Origin: Bifidobacterium reuteri DSM 23975
Lineage (GTDB): Bacteria; Actinomycetota; Actinomycetes; Actinomycetales; Bifidobacteriaceae
DNA: 64,000 bases
Reading direction: 5' to 3'
NCBI RefSeq assembly: GCF_000741695.1
Contig: NZ_JGZK01000001.1
Coordinates: 329,207 to 393,206, forward strand
The translations under genes and the position numbers were made by a program. Positions 47,705-55,659 of the stretch are shown one piece after another (the stretch's first letter is position 1; the number at the start of each line of letters is the position of its first letter). The notes under the pieces are model-generated. The model worked only from the letters and a program-made list of their open reading frames with translations, ran no database searches and was not told the origin of the DNA.

Positions 47705-49015
47705 ATGGCACAGGCTCAACCAAGCGGACTGCTCATCGTCGACAAACCTCAAGGAGTCACCAGTTTCGACGCGGTCGCTGCAGTGCGCGGCGCGCTGCAT
47801 ATCAAAAAGGTCGGGCACGCCGGCACGCTCGATCCGATGGCCACCGGCGCATTGGTCATCGCGTTCGGCCACGCCACACGATTGCTCAATGCCATCGTGG
47901 CGCATGACAAGACCTATGAGGCCACGATTCGGCTAGGCCTCACCACCGACACCGATGACGCCGAAGGCGCGGTGCATGTGGACGAGTCGATACACTCCCG
48001 GTGGAAGGAGCTCACCAAGCGTCATGGGGAACAGGGGTCCTGGCAGACGGGAACATTCTGGCATGACCTGCTTGCCGACACCATCGCCTCGCACTTCACC
48101 GGGAACATCGAACAGGTTCCCAACACTTTCTCCGCCATCAAGATCAACGGCCAACGCGCCTACGATCTGGCCAGGGAAGGCAAGGACGTGGAACTCAAAG
48201 CCCGTCCGGTCACCGTCAGCGAGTTCTCCGTGCTGGATGTACGCGCGGGCGTCGTGACGGGGAAGAACGCCGGCGAGCCGTTGCTGGAGAAGGATATCGC
48301 ATCGTTCCCGTTCGATTCGGCTGCGGGTCCGGACCAATCCTTTTGTTCCTCTCTGAATGACCATTCCGTCACCTCTGGCGATGGCGAGTCGGATCCGCGA
48401 GGCGTTGATACTGTTATTTCAGTTGCGAGCACCGGTCTGATACCGGTTCTCGACGTGAATGTCCGCATCAGTTGCTCGTCCGGAACCTACATACGCGCCT
48501 TGGCTCGTGATCTGGGCATGACGCTGGGCGTCGGTGGTTATCTGACCCGCTTGCGGCGCACTCGCGTCGGGCGGTTCGCGCTGCCGGATGATGCCAGCGG
48601 GCTCATTGCCGCCGACGCCATGCAGCAGACATCCGCGCATACCATCACCGCCCATACGGAAGCCAAGACATTCGTCAACCGCGAAGGGGAGCGCGTCACC
48701 CGCAACACATGTGTGTTGGACACTCCGGCAGGGCTTGCCGGCGAGGAGCGTCGCGCATGGGTGCTGGGTCGCGCACTGACCATGGAACAGGCGACTCGCG
48801 GCGCCATGCCCGCTGTGGATATCACAGCCGAAGAGGCTGCGGAGCTGCGATTCGGCAGGCGTATCGAACGGGTGGTTCCCCGGGATACGCAGGTCGCTGC
48901 CATCGCTCCCGCGCCGGATGACGTATCGGATGATGCGCCAGCCGATGTGGTGGCCATTCTCGAACGTGCGAACGCGCATCAGGCCAAACCGGTCACGGTA
49001 TTCCCCCTCGCGTAA
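47705..49015 (+). CDS. truB: tRNA pseudouridine synthase B
   Basis: TruB (436 residues) makes pseudouridine 55. It begins GLLIVDKPQGVTSFDAVAAV and carries the catalytic GHAGTLDPMATGAL near residue 39-52; VPNTFSAIKINGQRAYDLAREG and the later SCSSGTYIRALARDLG complete the fold. Insertions near residues 100-120 and especially 195-240 (FPFDSAAGPDQSFCSSLNDH region) make it over 100 residues longer than E. coli TruB; the second insert is less GC-rich than its surroundings. It is downstream of rbfA with 7 bp spacing. Confidence 0.94.
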   Translation: MAQAQPSGLLIVDKPQGVTSFDAVAAVRGALHIKKVGHAGTLDPMATGALVIAFGHATRLLNAIVAHDKTYEATIRLGLTTDTDDAEGAVHVDESIHSRWKELTKRHGEQGSWQTGTFWHDLLADTIASHFTGNIEQVPNTFSAIKINGQRAYDLAREGKDVELKARPVTVSEFSVLDVRAGVVTGKNAGEPLLEKDIASFPFDSAAGPDQSFCSSLNDHSVTSGDGESDPRGVDTVISVASTGLIPVLDVNVRISCSSGTYIRALARDLGMTLGVGGYLTRLRRTRVGRFALPDDASGLIAADAMQQTSAHTITAHTEAKTFVNREGERVTRNTCVLDTPAGLAGEERRAWVLGRALTMEQATRGAMPAVDITAEEAAELRFGRRIERVVPRDTQVAAIAPAPDDVSDDAPADVVAILERANAHQAKPVTVFPLA

Positions 49016-49142
49016 AGTGGTCACGGCTGGTGTGATTCCTCTGGACACCTCTCATACAGAGTCGCCAGGCATTATGTGACCGAAAGGAATCTCCGGGTTG
49101 CGCATTGATGCAACCCAATGTGGATAAAGGAAATCCTAGGAT

Positions 49143-50387
49143 ATGGAAATCACCTACTTGACTCCCGATGAACACGGCGAAGTCGAATGGCCCTCGTTCG
49201 ACAACGACAGAAAAGCCGTGGTGACGTTAGGCGCTTTCGATGGCATGCATCGTGGCCATCAGGCCGTCATCCGCCGTACGGTGGAGCTCGCGCGCCAACA
49301 TGGGGCGTTCTCGGTGGTGATCCTCTTCAATCCACGTCCGGCGTTTGTGCATGGTTGGGCCGCCAAGCATGACGGCACAGAGCCTACGGCGGCGAATGTC
49401 GATGCCGAGGCGTTGACCAGCGCGCACGAACGTCTCCGCCGCATGGAGCAGCTTGGTGTCGATCACGTGCTGGTGGTGCGGTATACGTTGGCGTTCGCAT
49501 CCAAGTCCTACATCTTCTTCCTCGGTCGGCTGACCGGCAAATTGGGCATGCGCACGCTGGTGCTCGGCCAGGATGCCGCCATGGGCAAAGGAAGGGAGGG
49601 CGATGTCGCGCATATCGCGAACCTCGCCGCAGCCACCGGCGTCTTCGAGCTTGATGTAGTGGATGATCGGGGTCCCGGGGAGGTGCGTATTCCGCGCGAT
49701 TTCAAGCCCGAAATGCCCGAACAGTGGGGTGAGCCGCACGATCCCTTGGCCGGTGCCACCAAAGCCGAGAGGCGCGCCTGGAGCAAGAAGCATCAGGCTA
49801 GGGCGATGCGCGCATGGAGCTCCACGAATGTGCGCTATTTGCTGGCTCATGGACGCATCCAGGATGCCAACGCCATTCTGGGGGAGCCTCATGGCATCGA
49901 AGGTGTGGTGGTGCATGGCGAAGAACGCGGCCGCACCATCGGATTCCCGACCGCCAATCTCGGCACGGATGTCGAAGGCTACATTCCTGTGGACGGCGTA
50001 TATGCCGGCTGGCTGGTTGATCTAGGGCCCGCATCGGCACAGGACGGGCAGGGGAGCATGTCCAGCGAGGTGCAATCTGAGTCGCAGTCCAACATGCCGG
50101 CCGGGCGGGAGGAGTCGGCTGATTGCGATGCCGCATTGCGTAAGCCGCTCCGTTGGCCGGCCGCCATCTCCATCGGCACCAAGCCCACGTTCAGCGAGAA
50201 GACCGGACTCCATGAACGTGTGGTGGAATCCTATTGCATCACCGATGATTGGCTGGAACTATACGGGCACAAGGTACGTGTGGAATTCACCGGTTTCCTG
50301 CGTCCGCAGGTCAAGTTCGACGGTCCTGACGCGCTGGTCGACGAGCTCAAGCGCAATGTCGAGGAGACCAAGCGTCTGACGGCGTGA
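49143..50387 (+). CDS. ribF: Bifunctional riboflavin kinase/FAD synthetase
   Basis: RibF (414 residues) converts riboflavin to FMN and FAD. The N-terminal FAD synthetase has GAFDGMHRGHQAVI near residue 29 and the C-terminal riboflavin kinase has GRTIGFPTANLGTDVEGYIP near 263 and INIGTKPTF-like SIGTKPTFSEK. An insertion of about 40 residues inside the kinase (SAQDGQGSMSSEVQSESQSN onward) is unusual; kinase loops here are normally short. It follows truB after 127 bp, the conserved nusA-to-ribF order. Confidence 0.94.
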   Translation: MEITYLTPDEHGEVEWPSFDNDRKAVVTLGAFDGMHRGHQAVIRRTVELARQHGAFSVVILFNPRPAFVHGWAAKHDGTEPTAANVDAEALTSAHERLRRMEQLGVDHVLVVRYTLAFASKSYIFFLGRLTGKLGMRTLVLGQDAAMGKGREGDVAHIANLAAATGVFELDVVDDRGPGEVRIPRDFKPEMPEQWGEPHDPLAGATKAERRAWSKKHQARAMRAWSSTNVRYLLAHGRIQDANAILGEPHGIEGVVVHGEERGRTIGFPTANLGTDVEGYIPVDGVYAGWLVDLGPASAQDGQGSMSSEVQSESQSNMPAGREESADCDAALRKPLRWPAAISIGTKPTFSEKTGLHERVVESYCITDDWLELYGHKVRVEFTGFLRPQVKFDGPDALVDELKRNVEETKRLTA

Positions 50388-50401
50388 CGACAGACGCTTG
50401 G
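50368..50401. terminator. Inverted repeat between convergent ribF and the ABC transporter operon
   Basis: CCAAGCGTCTG and CAGACGCTTGG form a perfect 11-bp stem with a 12-nt loop that includes the ribF stop codon. No T-run is seen. A bidirectional terminator is likely but unproven. Confidence 0.5.
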
Positions 50402-50408
50402 TGAGCGT

Positions 50409-51185
50409 CTAGTGGCGGAAGTGGGCGAAGAATTCGCGGGTTTCCGGATTGGTGGATTCGTCCATGACTTCGCGTGGCGTGCCGTTTTCCGCGATGACGC
50501 CATTGCGCAGCAGCACGATGCGATCGGCCGCCTCATGCGCGAAACTCATCTCGTGGGTCGCCATCAGAATCGTGGTCCCCTGCGACTTCAGCTCTGCGAC
50601 CATGTGAAGCACTTCGCCGACCAGCATCGGATCCAATGCCGAGGTGATCTCGTCCAGCAACAGCAGTTCGGGATCGGTCATCAGCGCTCGAGCGATCGCT
50701 ACGCGCTGCTGCTGGCCACCGGAAAGCTGATCGGGGTAGGCGTCCGCCTTGTTGCGCATGCCGATGCGGTCGAGCAGCTCAAGCGCCCGCGTCCGCGCGC
50801 GGTCCTTATCCCAGTGGTGTACTTTGATGGCAGCCAGCGTCACGTTCTTCAACACCGACATGTGCGGGAACAGGTTGAATTGCTGGAAGACCACGCCGAT
50901 ACGGGAGCGGATCTGGTCCTGATTCGCGCGCGGGTCGGTGATGTCGGTGTCACCGAGCCAGATCTGCCCGTCATCTACTTGTTCGAGCAGGTTGACGCAT
51001 TTCATCAGTGTCGACTTGCCTGAGCCGGAGGGGCCGAGGAGCGCGACCACCTCATGGGGGTTGATATCGAACGAGATGCCCTTCAGCACTTGGGTGGAAC
51101 CGAAGGATTTGCGTACATCGTCCAAGCGCAGCACCGGTTTGGAGGTGGTGGTGTTGGAAGTCTGCTGTGCATGGGAGTCGTTCAC
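50409..51185 (-). CDS. Amino-acid ABC transporter ATP-binding protein (PAAT family)
   Basis: The 258-residue ATPase energises uptake of a polar amino acid. Walker A is GPSGSGKST, the signature is LSGGQQQRVAIARALM, Walker B is LLLLDEITSALD and the switch His is in ATHEMSF. GTG at 51185 is the preferred start: AAGGAG lies 6 bp upstream. The frame is open to an ATG at 51230, which lacks a ribosome site. It is the third gene of the order binding protein, permease, ATPase on the minus strand. Confidence 0.92.
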   Translation of the reverse strand: MNDSHAQQTSNTTTSKPVLRLDDVRKSFGSTQVLKGISFDINPHEVVALLGPSGSGKSTLMKCVNLLEQVDDGQIWLGDTDITDPRANQDQIRSRIGVVFQQFNLFPHMSVLKNVTLAAIKVHHWDKDRARTRALELLDRIGMRNKADAYPDQLSGGQQQRVAIARALMTDPELLLLDEITSALDPMLVGEVLHMVAELKSQGTTILMATHEMSFAHEAADRIVLLRNGVIAENGTPREVMDESTNPETREFFAHFRH

Positions 51186-51269
51186 TGTGGTCTCCTTCTT
51201 CGTCAGTGCCTCACTCATGGTCATATTCATGTTCGTGTCGGGTTCATGCTCACGGTCGGCGGCTCATGC

Positions 51270-52166
51270 TCATACTGTGCCCGCGCTCAGCTCGCGCTTG
51301 CGCAGGCGTGCCGTGTACCAGTCGTTGAGCAGGATGAACGGTACGCTCAGGAGGATGAAGAGCAGGCTGGCCACTACATATGGGGTGAAATTGTATGTGC
51401 TGGCCACATCGATCTGCGCGGCGCGCACGGCATCCACGGCACCCAGCACGGAAATCAGGCCGACATCCTTCTGCATGGAGATGAAGTCGTTCATGAGCGC
51501 CGGCGCGACTTTGCGCAACGCCTGGGGAATGACCACCAATCGGGTGGTCTGCCCGGCAGTCAGACCCAGTGAACGGGCTGATGCGCGCTGTGATGGATGC
51601 ACGTCGTTGAATCCGGCGCGCAGAACCTCGGAGACATACGCGCTGTAGCCCATGATCACGGCGATGGTGCCGAGAATCGAGGGGTCGATGCGCCCGAACA
51701 GACCCAGACCCGGGATGCCGAAGCCGATGAGATACAGCACCACGATGATCGGCACACCACGCATCACGGTCGTATAGATCAGCGCCAGAATCCTGACGGG
51801 GAAGAGGATGGGGGATCGACTGGTGCGAACCAGCGCGATCAGGGTGCTGAGTATCGCCACGCCGACGAGCGCGACGAGCAGAACCTTGATATTCAGCCAC
51901 AGGCCTTTGAGCACGTCAGGAAATGACTGGACGAAATACTCGCCGGAGAAGAATGTCTCCTTGACCCGAGGCCAGCCGGGGGAGAGCTTCAGTCCGACGA
52001 CGATGATCACCACGAACACCACCGTGCTGATCAGGCTGGTGATCACCGATTTGATCTGCTGCTGGAGCCGGTATTGACGACGGTCCAACTCGACTTGACT
52101 GGTGGCATGCGCTGCGGGCTGAGCGCTGCGGTAATCGCCTTCCGGCGCGGTGAATGATCCGGTCAT
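51270..52166 (-). CDS. Amino-acid ABC transporter permease
   Basis: The 298-residue permease has a cytoplasmic N-terminus rich in Gln and Arg, then five to six membrane segments (SVITSLISTVVFVVIIVVGL first). The EAA loop SQRASARSLGLTAGQTTRLVV identifies the HisM/GlnP type. GAGGTTCAGCT lies before ATG 52166; an in-frame start 11 codons earlier is less likely. The gap to the binding-protein gene holds a repeat-bearing stem-loop. Confidence 0.92.
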   Translation of the reverse strand: MTGSFTAPEGDYRSAQPAAHATSQVELDRRQYRLQQQIKSVITSLISTVVFVVIIVVGLKLSPGWPRVKETFFSGEYFVQSFPDVLKGLWLNIKVLLVALVGVAILSTLIALVRTSRSPILFPVRILALIYTTVMRGVPIIVVLYLIGFGIPGLGLFGRIDPSILGTIAVIMGYSAYVSEVLRAGFNDVHPSQRASARSLGLTAGQTTRLVVIPQALRKVAPALMNDFISMQKDVGLISVLGAVDAVRAAQIDVASTYNFTPYVVASLLFILLSVPFILLNDWYTARLRKRELSAGTV

Positions 52167-52241
52167 AGCTGAACCTCGTTTGCTTGTCTGAAGAACCATT
52201 GTTGCCGTATTCGGGTGATGATGTGCATCATACCCATGGAT

Positions 52242-52344
52242 ACGGCTCTGATATCACCGTGTCTTCCACAATGAGGTCTTCCACAATGAGGTCTTCCACA
52301 ATGAGGTCTTCCACAATGAGGAGGAACGGTGGCATCAGAGCCGT
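52242..52344 (-). repeat. Four 15-bp tandem repeats inside a 19-bp stem
   Basis: GTCTTCCACAATGAG is repeated exactly four times at 52261-52320. It is bracketed by ACGGCTCTGATATCACCGT (52242-52260) and ACGGTGGCATCAGAGCCGT (52326-52344), which pair at 17 of 19 positions. The structure lies between the binding-protein and permease genes of the operon. Confidence 0.9.
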
Positions 52345-52390
52345 GCAATCATGGCGATAGTCGCCATCAACGATGTGCGACAGGCCGCTG

Positions 52391-53260
52391 TCACTTCAAT
52401 TCGGTCAGGTCGGTGGTGTACTCGGCCAGCCACTTGTCCTGCAGCTGCTTCAACGTGCCATCCGAATTCAGCTCGTCCACGGCCTTGGTGGTGGCGGCGG
52501 TGAGTTTGGAATCCTTCGGCAGCACAATGCCCATGCCGTTCTTGTCTTCGGAGCCGGCGATACGGCCAAGAACGGTGGCGTCCTTCACCTGTTCGGACTG
52601 CACCATGTACACGCACTCCACAGTGCTGGTCACCAGGGCGTCGATCTGACCTGCATCAAGCGCCTGGGCCAGAGCGGCATCATCGTTGAAGGTCTGGATG
52701 TCCTCCTTGATGGACTTCTTGACGTAGTCGTAAGCCAGGGTGCCCACCATCACGCCGATGGTCGCGTCCTTGAGGTCGGCCAGCGATTTGGCGTTGGCGA
52801 ACTTTCCGTCCTTCTTGACGATGACGGCCTGGCTGTCGTTGTAGTAGCTGGAGGAGAAGTCGACTGCCTTCTTGCGGGCGTCCGTGATGCCGAACTGCTG
52901 GATGTTCATATCCCAGTCCTTGGCGCCCGGGGCGATGGCGGAGTCGAAGGTGGTGCGGACCCACACCACGTCGCTCTTCTTGAAGCCGAGCTTTTCGGCC
53001 ACGTCGTAAGCGACGGCGGCCTCATAGCCTTCGCCGGATTCCGGCTTGTCGTTCATGACCCACGGCTCGTACGCGGGCTCGCCGGTGGCGATGGTGAGTT
53101 TGCCGGGCGTGACGGTCTGCTGGGTGATATCGCTGGAATCCGCGGTGTCGGAGCCTGTGGATTGGTTGGAGCTGGAGCCGCAGGCGGCGGTGAAGATTAG
53201 GGCCATGGCGCTGACGGTCGCAGCTGCGACGCGGATAAGCCCCTTCGTGTTGTTGAACAT
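52391..53260 (-). CDS. Amino-acid ABC transporter substrate-binding lipoprotein
   Basis: The 289-residue protein has a signal peptide with lipobox LIFTAAC (Cys 27), a Ser/Thr-rich linker, and an SBP_bac_3 domain from VTPGKLTIATGEPAYEPWVM to LQDKWLAEY. GEGYEAAVAYDVAEKLGF and DWDMNIQQFGITDARKKAVDFS are typical ligand-site segments of polar amino-acid binders. GAGAGGAACCATC precedes the ATG. It leads the operon; the following stem-loop may make its message more abundant than that of the membrane genes. Confidence 0.92.
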   Translation of the reverse strand: MFNNTKGLIRVAAATVSAMALIFTAACGSSSNQSTGSDTADSSDITQQTVTPGKLTIATGEPAYEPWVMNDKPESGEGYEAAVAYDVAEKLGFKKSDVVWVRTTFDSAIAPGAKDWDMNIQQFGITDARKKAVDFSSSYYNDSQAVIVKKDGKFANAKSLADLKDATIGVMVGTLAYDYVKKSIKEDIQTFNDDAALAQALDAGQIDALVTSTVECVYMVQSEQVKDATVLGRIAGSEDKNGMGIVLPKDSKLTAATTKAVDELNSDGTLKQLQDKWLAEYTTDLTELK

Positions 53261-53569
53261 GATGGTTCCTCTCTCTTGTGCCTTATTGGGATAATGATTA
53301 TTGATGTGGCACTCGGCGCGCTATGGCGATACCGTGAGACCGACATCCCGCGCCTGATTCGCCTGTTTGGCGCTGTGCGCCAATTGTAGGATAGTCATAT
53401 TGCCGGTGTTGCCGCTGCCGTCATATTGGGATATCGGCGTTGGTTATGGCGGGTTATCGCAACATGTATCCGGTGCGTTTGCGGTTCGTGTGCGAACCGC
53501 GTCCTTACCTATTCGAATGTGAACTCGGCCGATTGCCGCTGATTTCGACGGTTGTTGCCATGTCGCCTC
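53261..53569. promoter_or_regulatory. Intergenic region upstream of the ABC operon with small palindromes
   Basis: No gene is seen. TTGGCGC-TGT-GCGCCAA (53367-53383) is a 7-bp palindrome about 105 bp upstream of the binding-protein gene, a candidate operator. GCGGTTCG-TGTG-CGAACCGC (53481-53500) is a perfect 8-bp hairpin. A copy of the 3' end of the DUF985 gene lies at 53508-53526. Confidence 0.5.
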
Positions 53570-53587
53570 CTATTCGAGGGTGAACCC
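53508..53587. repeat. Duplicated 3' end of the DUF985 gene
   Basis: CCTATTCGAATGTGAACTC (53508-53526) and CCTATTCGAGGGTGAACCC (53569-53587) match at 16 of 19 positions and lie 61 bp apart. Both carry the stop codon; the second is the real gene end. Confidence 0.6.
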
Positions 53588-54172
53588 CTCGAATACGAAG
53601 CCTGGACTGACCACGCAAGAGACCAGTGCATCTCCTTCGCCGGGCAGTGTGCGCTGCCACACGCCGGCTGGGACCACAGCATGGCCGATGACCGGTTTGC
53701 TGGCGCTGTGCGCGGCCTCCTCGAAATCGACTGCGCGCAGGGGTTCCTGCGTGTTGTCCTGTGCGCTGCTCTGTGTATCGACACGGGCATCACCGTAGTA
53801 GGCATCACCGTAGTAGGCATCACCGTCGTGGAACTGGTCGTGCCGTGGCGTGATTCCCGACCCCAATATGATGCGGGTGCGCTCGCTATTCGCATCGGCG
53901 GGTGCTTCTCCACTGCCTCCAAGCTCCAGAGTCACCGGAGCTGGCCCGTGCCAGAGCCACAGCTCGTCGGCATCCACCTTGTGCCAGGCGCTGGCGTCGC
54001 CTTCGGGCAGCAGAAAATAGATAAGCGAGGCGAGTGGCCGTCCGCTGGCCCTGTCCTCACATGGGCTTTGCCAATCGCGCGTATACCAGCCACCTTCAGG
54101 ATGTGCTTCGAGACCAAGCCGGTCGACTATCGACCGCGCCCATGCGCTCATGTTCTCTATCGCGACACTCAT
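53570..54172 (-). CDS. Cupin-fold DUF985 family protein
   Basis: The 200-residue protein matches the DUF985 cupin group: HPEGGWYTRDWQSP near residue 24, SLIYFLLPEGDASAWHKVDADELWLWHGPAPV near 50-80, and VPAGVWQRTLP near 168. Function of the family is not settled. A tandem GDAYYGDAYYGDA stretch near residue 117, from three 15-bp DNA repeats at 53786-53830, lies in a loop and is unusual. The ATG at 54172 has AAGGAGGAGAAC before it. It is monocistronic. Confidence 0.85.
   Translation of the reverse strand: MSVAIENMSAWARSIVDRLGLEAHPEGGWYTRDWQSPCEDRASGRPLASLIYFLLPEGDASAWHKVDADELWLWHGPAPVTLELGGSGEAPADANSERTRIILGSGITPRHDQFHDGDAYYGDAYYGDARVDTQSSAQDNTQEPLRAVDFEEAAHSASKPVIGHAVVPAGVWQRTLPGEGDALVSCVVSPGFVFEGFTLE
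53786..53830. repeat. Three-copy 15-bp tandem repeat inside the DUF985 gene
   Basis: GGCATCACCGTAGTA occurs at 53786 and 53801, and GGCATCACCGTCGTG at 53816. It keeps the reading frame and encodes repeated GDAYY. Confidence 0.9.
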
Positions 54173-54273
54173 GGTTGTTCTCCTCCTTACTCGTCCGACC
54201 GTTGCGGATTCACTGGGGCTTTACTGCAGGAATGCGGTGCTGCAAGCCGGAAAACTGCGGTGCGAGAGCCCGG

Positions 54274-55659
54274 TCACCAAGCATGGTCGTTGTAGGTCTC
54301 ATGGCCTGCGATCACGGTGGCGCGATTGGTTCCCGCGCCGTGCCGTACCAGTGTCTCCAGTGTCGCTTCGATTCCTGCCGGCGATGACGTGTCCACCGGA
54401 ATGTCGAAGAACGCCAGGTCGGCGAGCGCTCCCGCGTTGATCTGGCCGATGCGGTTCATGCCCACGTGCATGCCCATGGATGCGGCGCCGCCCAACGTCA
54501 TCATGCGAATCAGACGATGGGTCAGGTCGTCGTTCGTGTATCCCTGTTCTCGTGCCAGGTCATAGAGCATCGACACATCATCGAGCAGGTCGAGGCTCGG
54601 CGTGCTGGAGAGCGAATCGGTGCCCACCGCCACCAGATTGCCTTCCTCGAGATATTCGCGGATGGGTGCGTCCTTGCCGGTGTTGGTGATGCGGTTCGAT
54701 CGGGGGCATAAGGCCACGCCGACGCCACGCTGTCTGAGGATGCGTCGATCTTCCTTGTCCGCCCACACGCCGTGGGCGATATGCACATCAGGTCCCAAGG
54801 ATCCGAGCTGGTCGACGAATTGAATGGCTGAGGCTCCCTTGCCGACCTCTTTGAGCTGTTTGTAGCTCACCCAGTCATGATCGCGCCAATCGGCGGCCGA
54901 ATACGTGGTGAGCACGGGCGGATAGGTGCCCGCTTCAAGCGGGGTTTCCGCAAGATGGATGTGCAGTCGCATATTGAGTCGGCGTGCAATATCCGGCAGA
55001 TCCACGAACGGTTCGGATTCCAGCGTATACGGCGCATGCGGACTGATGCCCAGATTGGGGAGGCGCTCCTGGCTCATCTTGCGTAGCTGACGGCTCAGCT
55101 CGGTGCGTCCCTTCTCGAGCCATTCATCATTATGCCAGCCCATGACCTCCCAGTAGGCTATGCCGTGCATACCTTGGGAGGCCAGGGCACCTGCGGCATC
55201 CAGATCGGTGACGATATCGGCTGCCGCAGTCGTCCCCGATTCGACCATCTGACGCGCGCCGTCTTCGGCCCATTGCTTCCATGGCCGTGTGCGTTGCGCT
55301 TCGGCGTATACCGCGTTGAAGGCCAGCTCCCAGGCGCGGAACCGGTCATAGGTGCCACGTCCTACTTCTGCCATGCCGCTGTATTGCAGATGGGTGTGTG
55401 CGTTGATCAGCCCCGGTGTCAGCACGCCATCCCAATGACGCTCGACGATGGTGGCGTTCTGCGTGATCTCCTGCTTGAGCGCTTCCAGCACCCAATGACG
55501 CTTGCCGACATGCATGACGCGGTCGCCCTGCACCGCCACCGCGCCATCGATGATGACCGGGCCGGTCACCGGGATCACCAATCGTGCCGAATATAGCGTC
55601 ACATGGTCCACCAGCTCCGGGTCGGTGTCTGACCAGACATGTACTGCAGAATGGTTCAT
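54274..55659 (-). CDS. Amidohydrolase of the TrzA/AtzA/MtaD deaminase group
   Basis: The 461-residue enzyme has the metal-site motifs NAHTHLQYSG near residue 86, ISPHAPYTLES near 205, HIHLAE near 233 and the catalytic Asp in VGTDSLSSTPSLD near 345. This set is shared by S-adenosylhomocysteine/methylthioadenosine deaminases and other cyclohydrolases, so the substrate is not fixed. Its ATG overlaps the stop of the upstream S-adenosylhomocysteinase-like gene (TGATG), which strongly suggests linked function on S-adenosylhomocysteine or a nucleoside derived from it. Confidence 0.85.
   Translation of the reverse strand: MNHSAVHVWSDTDPELVDHVTLYSARLVIPVTGPVIIDGAVAVQGDRVMHVGKRHWVLEALKQEITQNATIVERHWDGVLTPGLINAHTHLQYSGMAEVGRGTYDRFRAWELAFNAVYAEAQRTRPWKQWAEDGARQMVESGTTAAADIVTDLDAAGALASQGMHGIAYWEVMGWHNDEWLEKGRTELSRQLRKMSQERLPNLGISPHAPYTLESEPFVDLPDIARRLNMRLHIHLAETPLEAGTYPPVLTTYSAADWRDHDWVSYKQLKEVGKGASAIQFVDQLGSLGPDVHIAHGVWADKEDRRILRQRGVGVALCPRSNRITNTGKDAPIREYLEEGNLVAVGTDSLSSTPSLDLLDDVSMLYDLAREQGYTNDDLTHRLIRMMTLGGAASMGMHVGMNRIGQINAGALADLAFFDIPVDTSSPAGIEATLETLVRHGAGTNRATVIAGHETYNDHAW

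Noticed and set aside
52261..52320. Four tandem 15-bp repeats considered as a CRISPR array
   Set aside because: The repeats are directly adjacent without spacers, and no cas genes are in the window.
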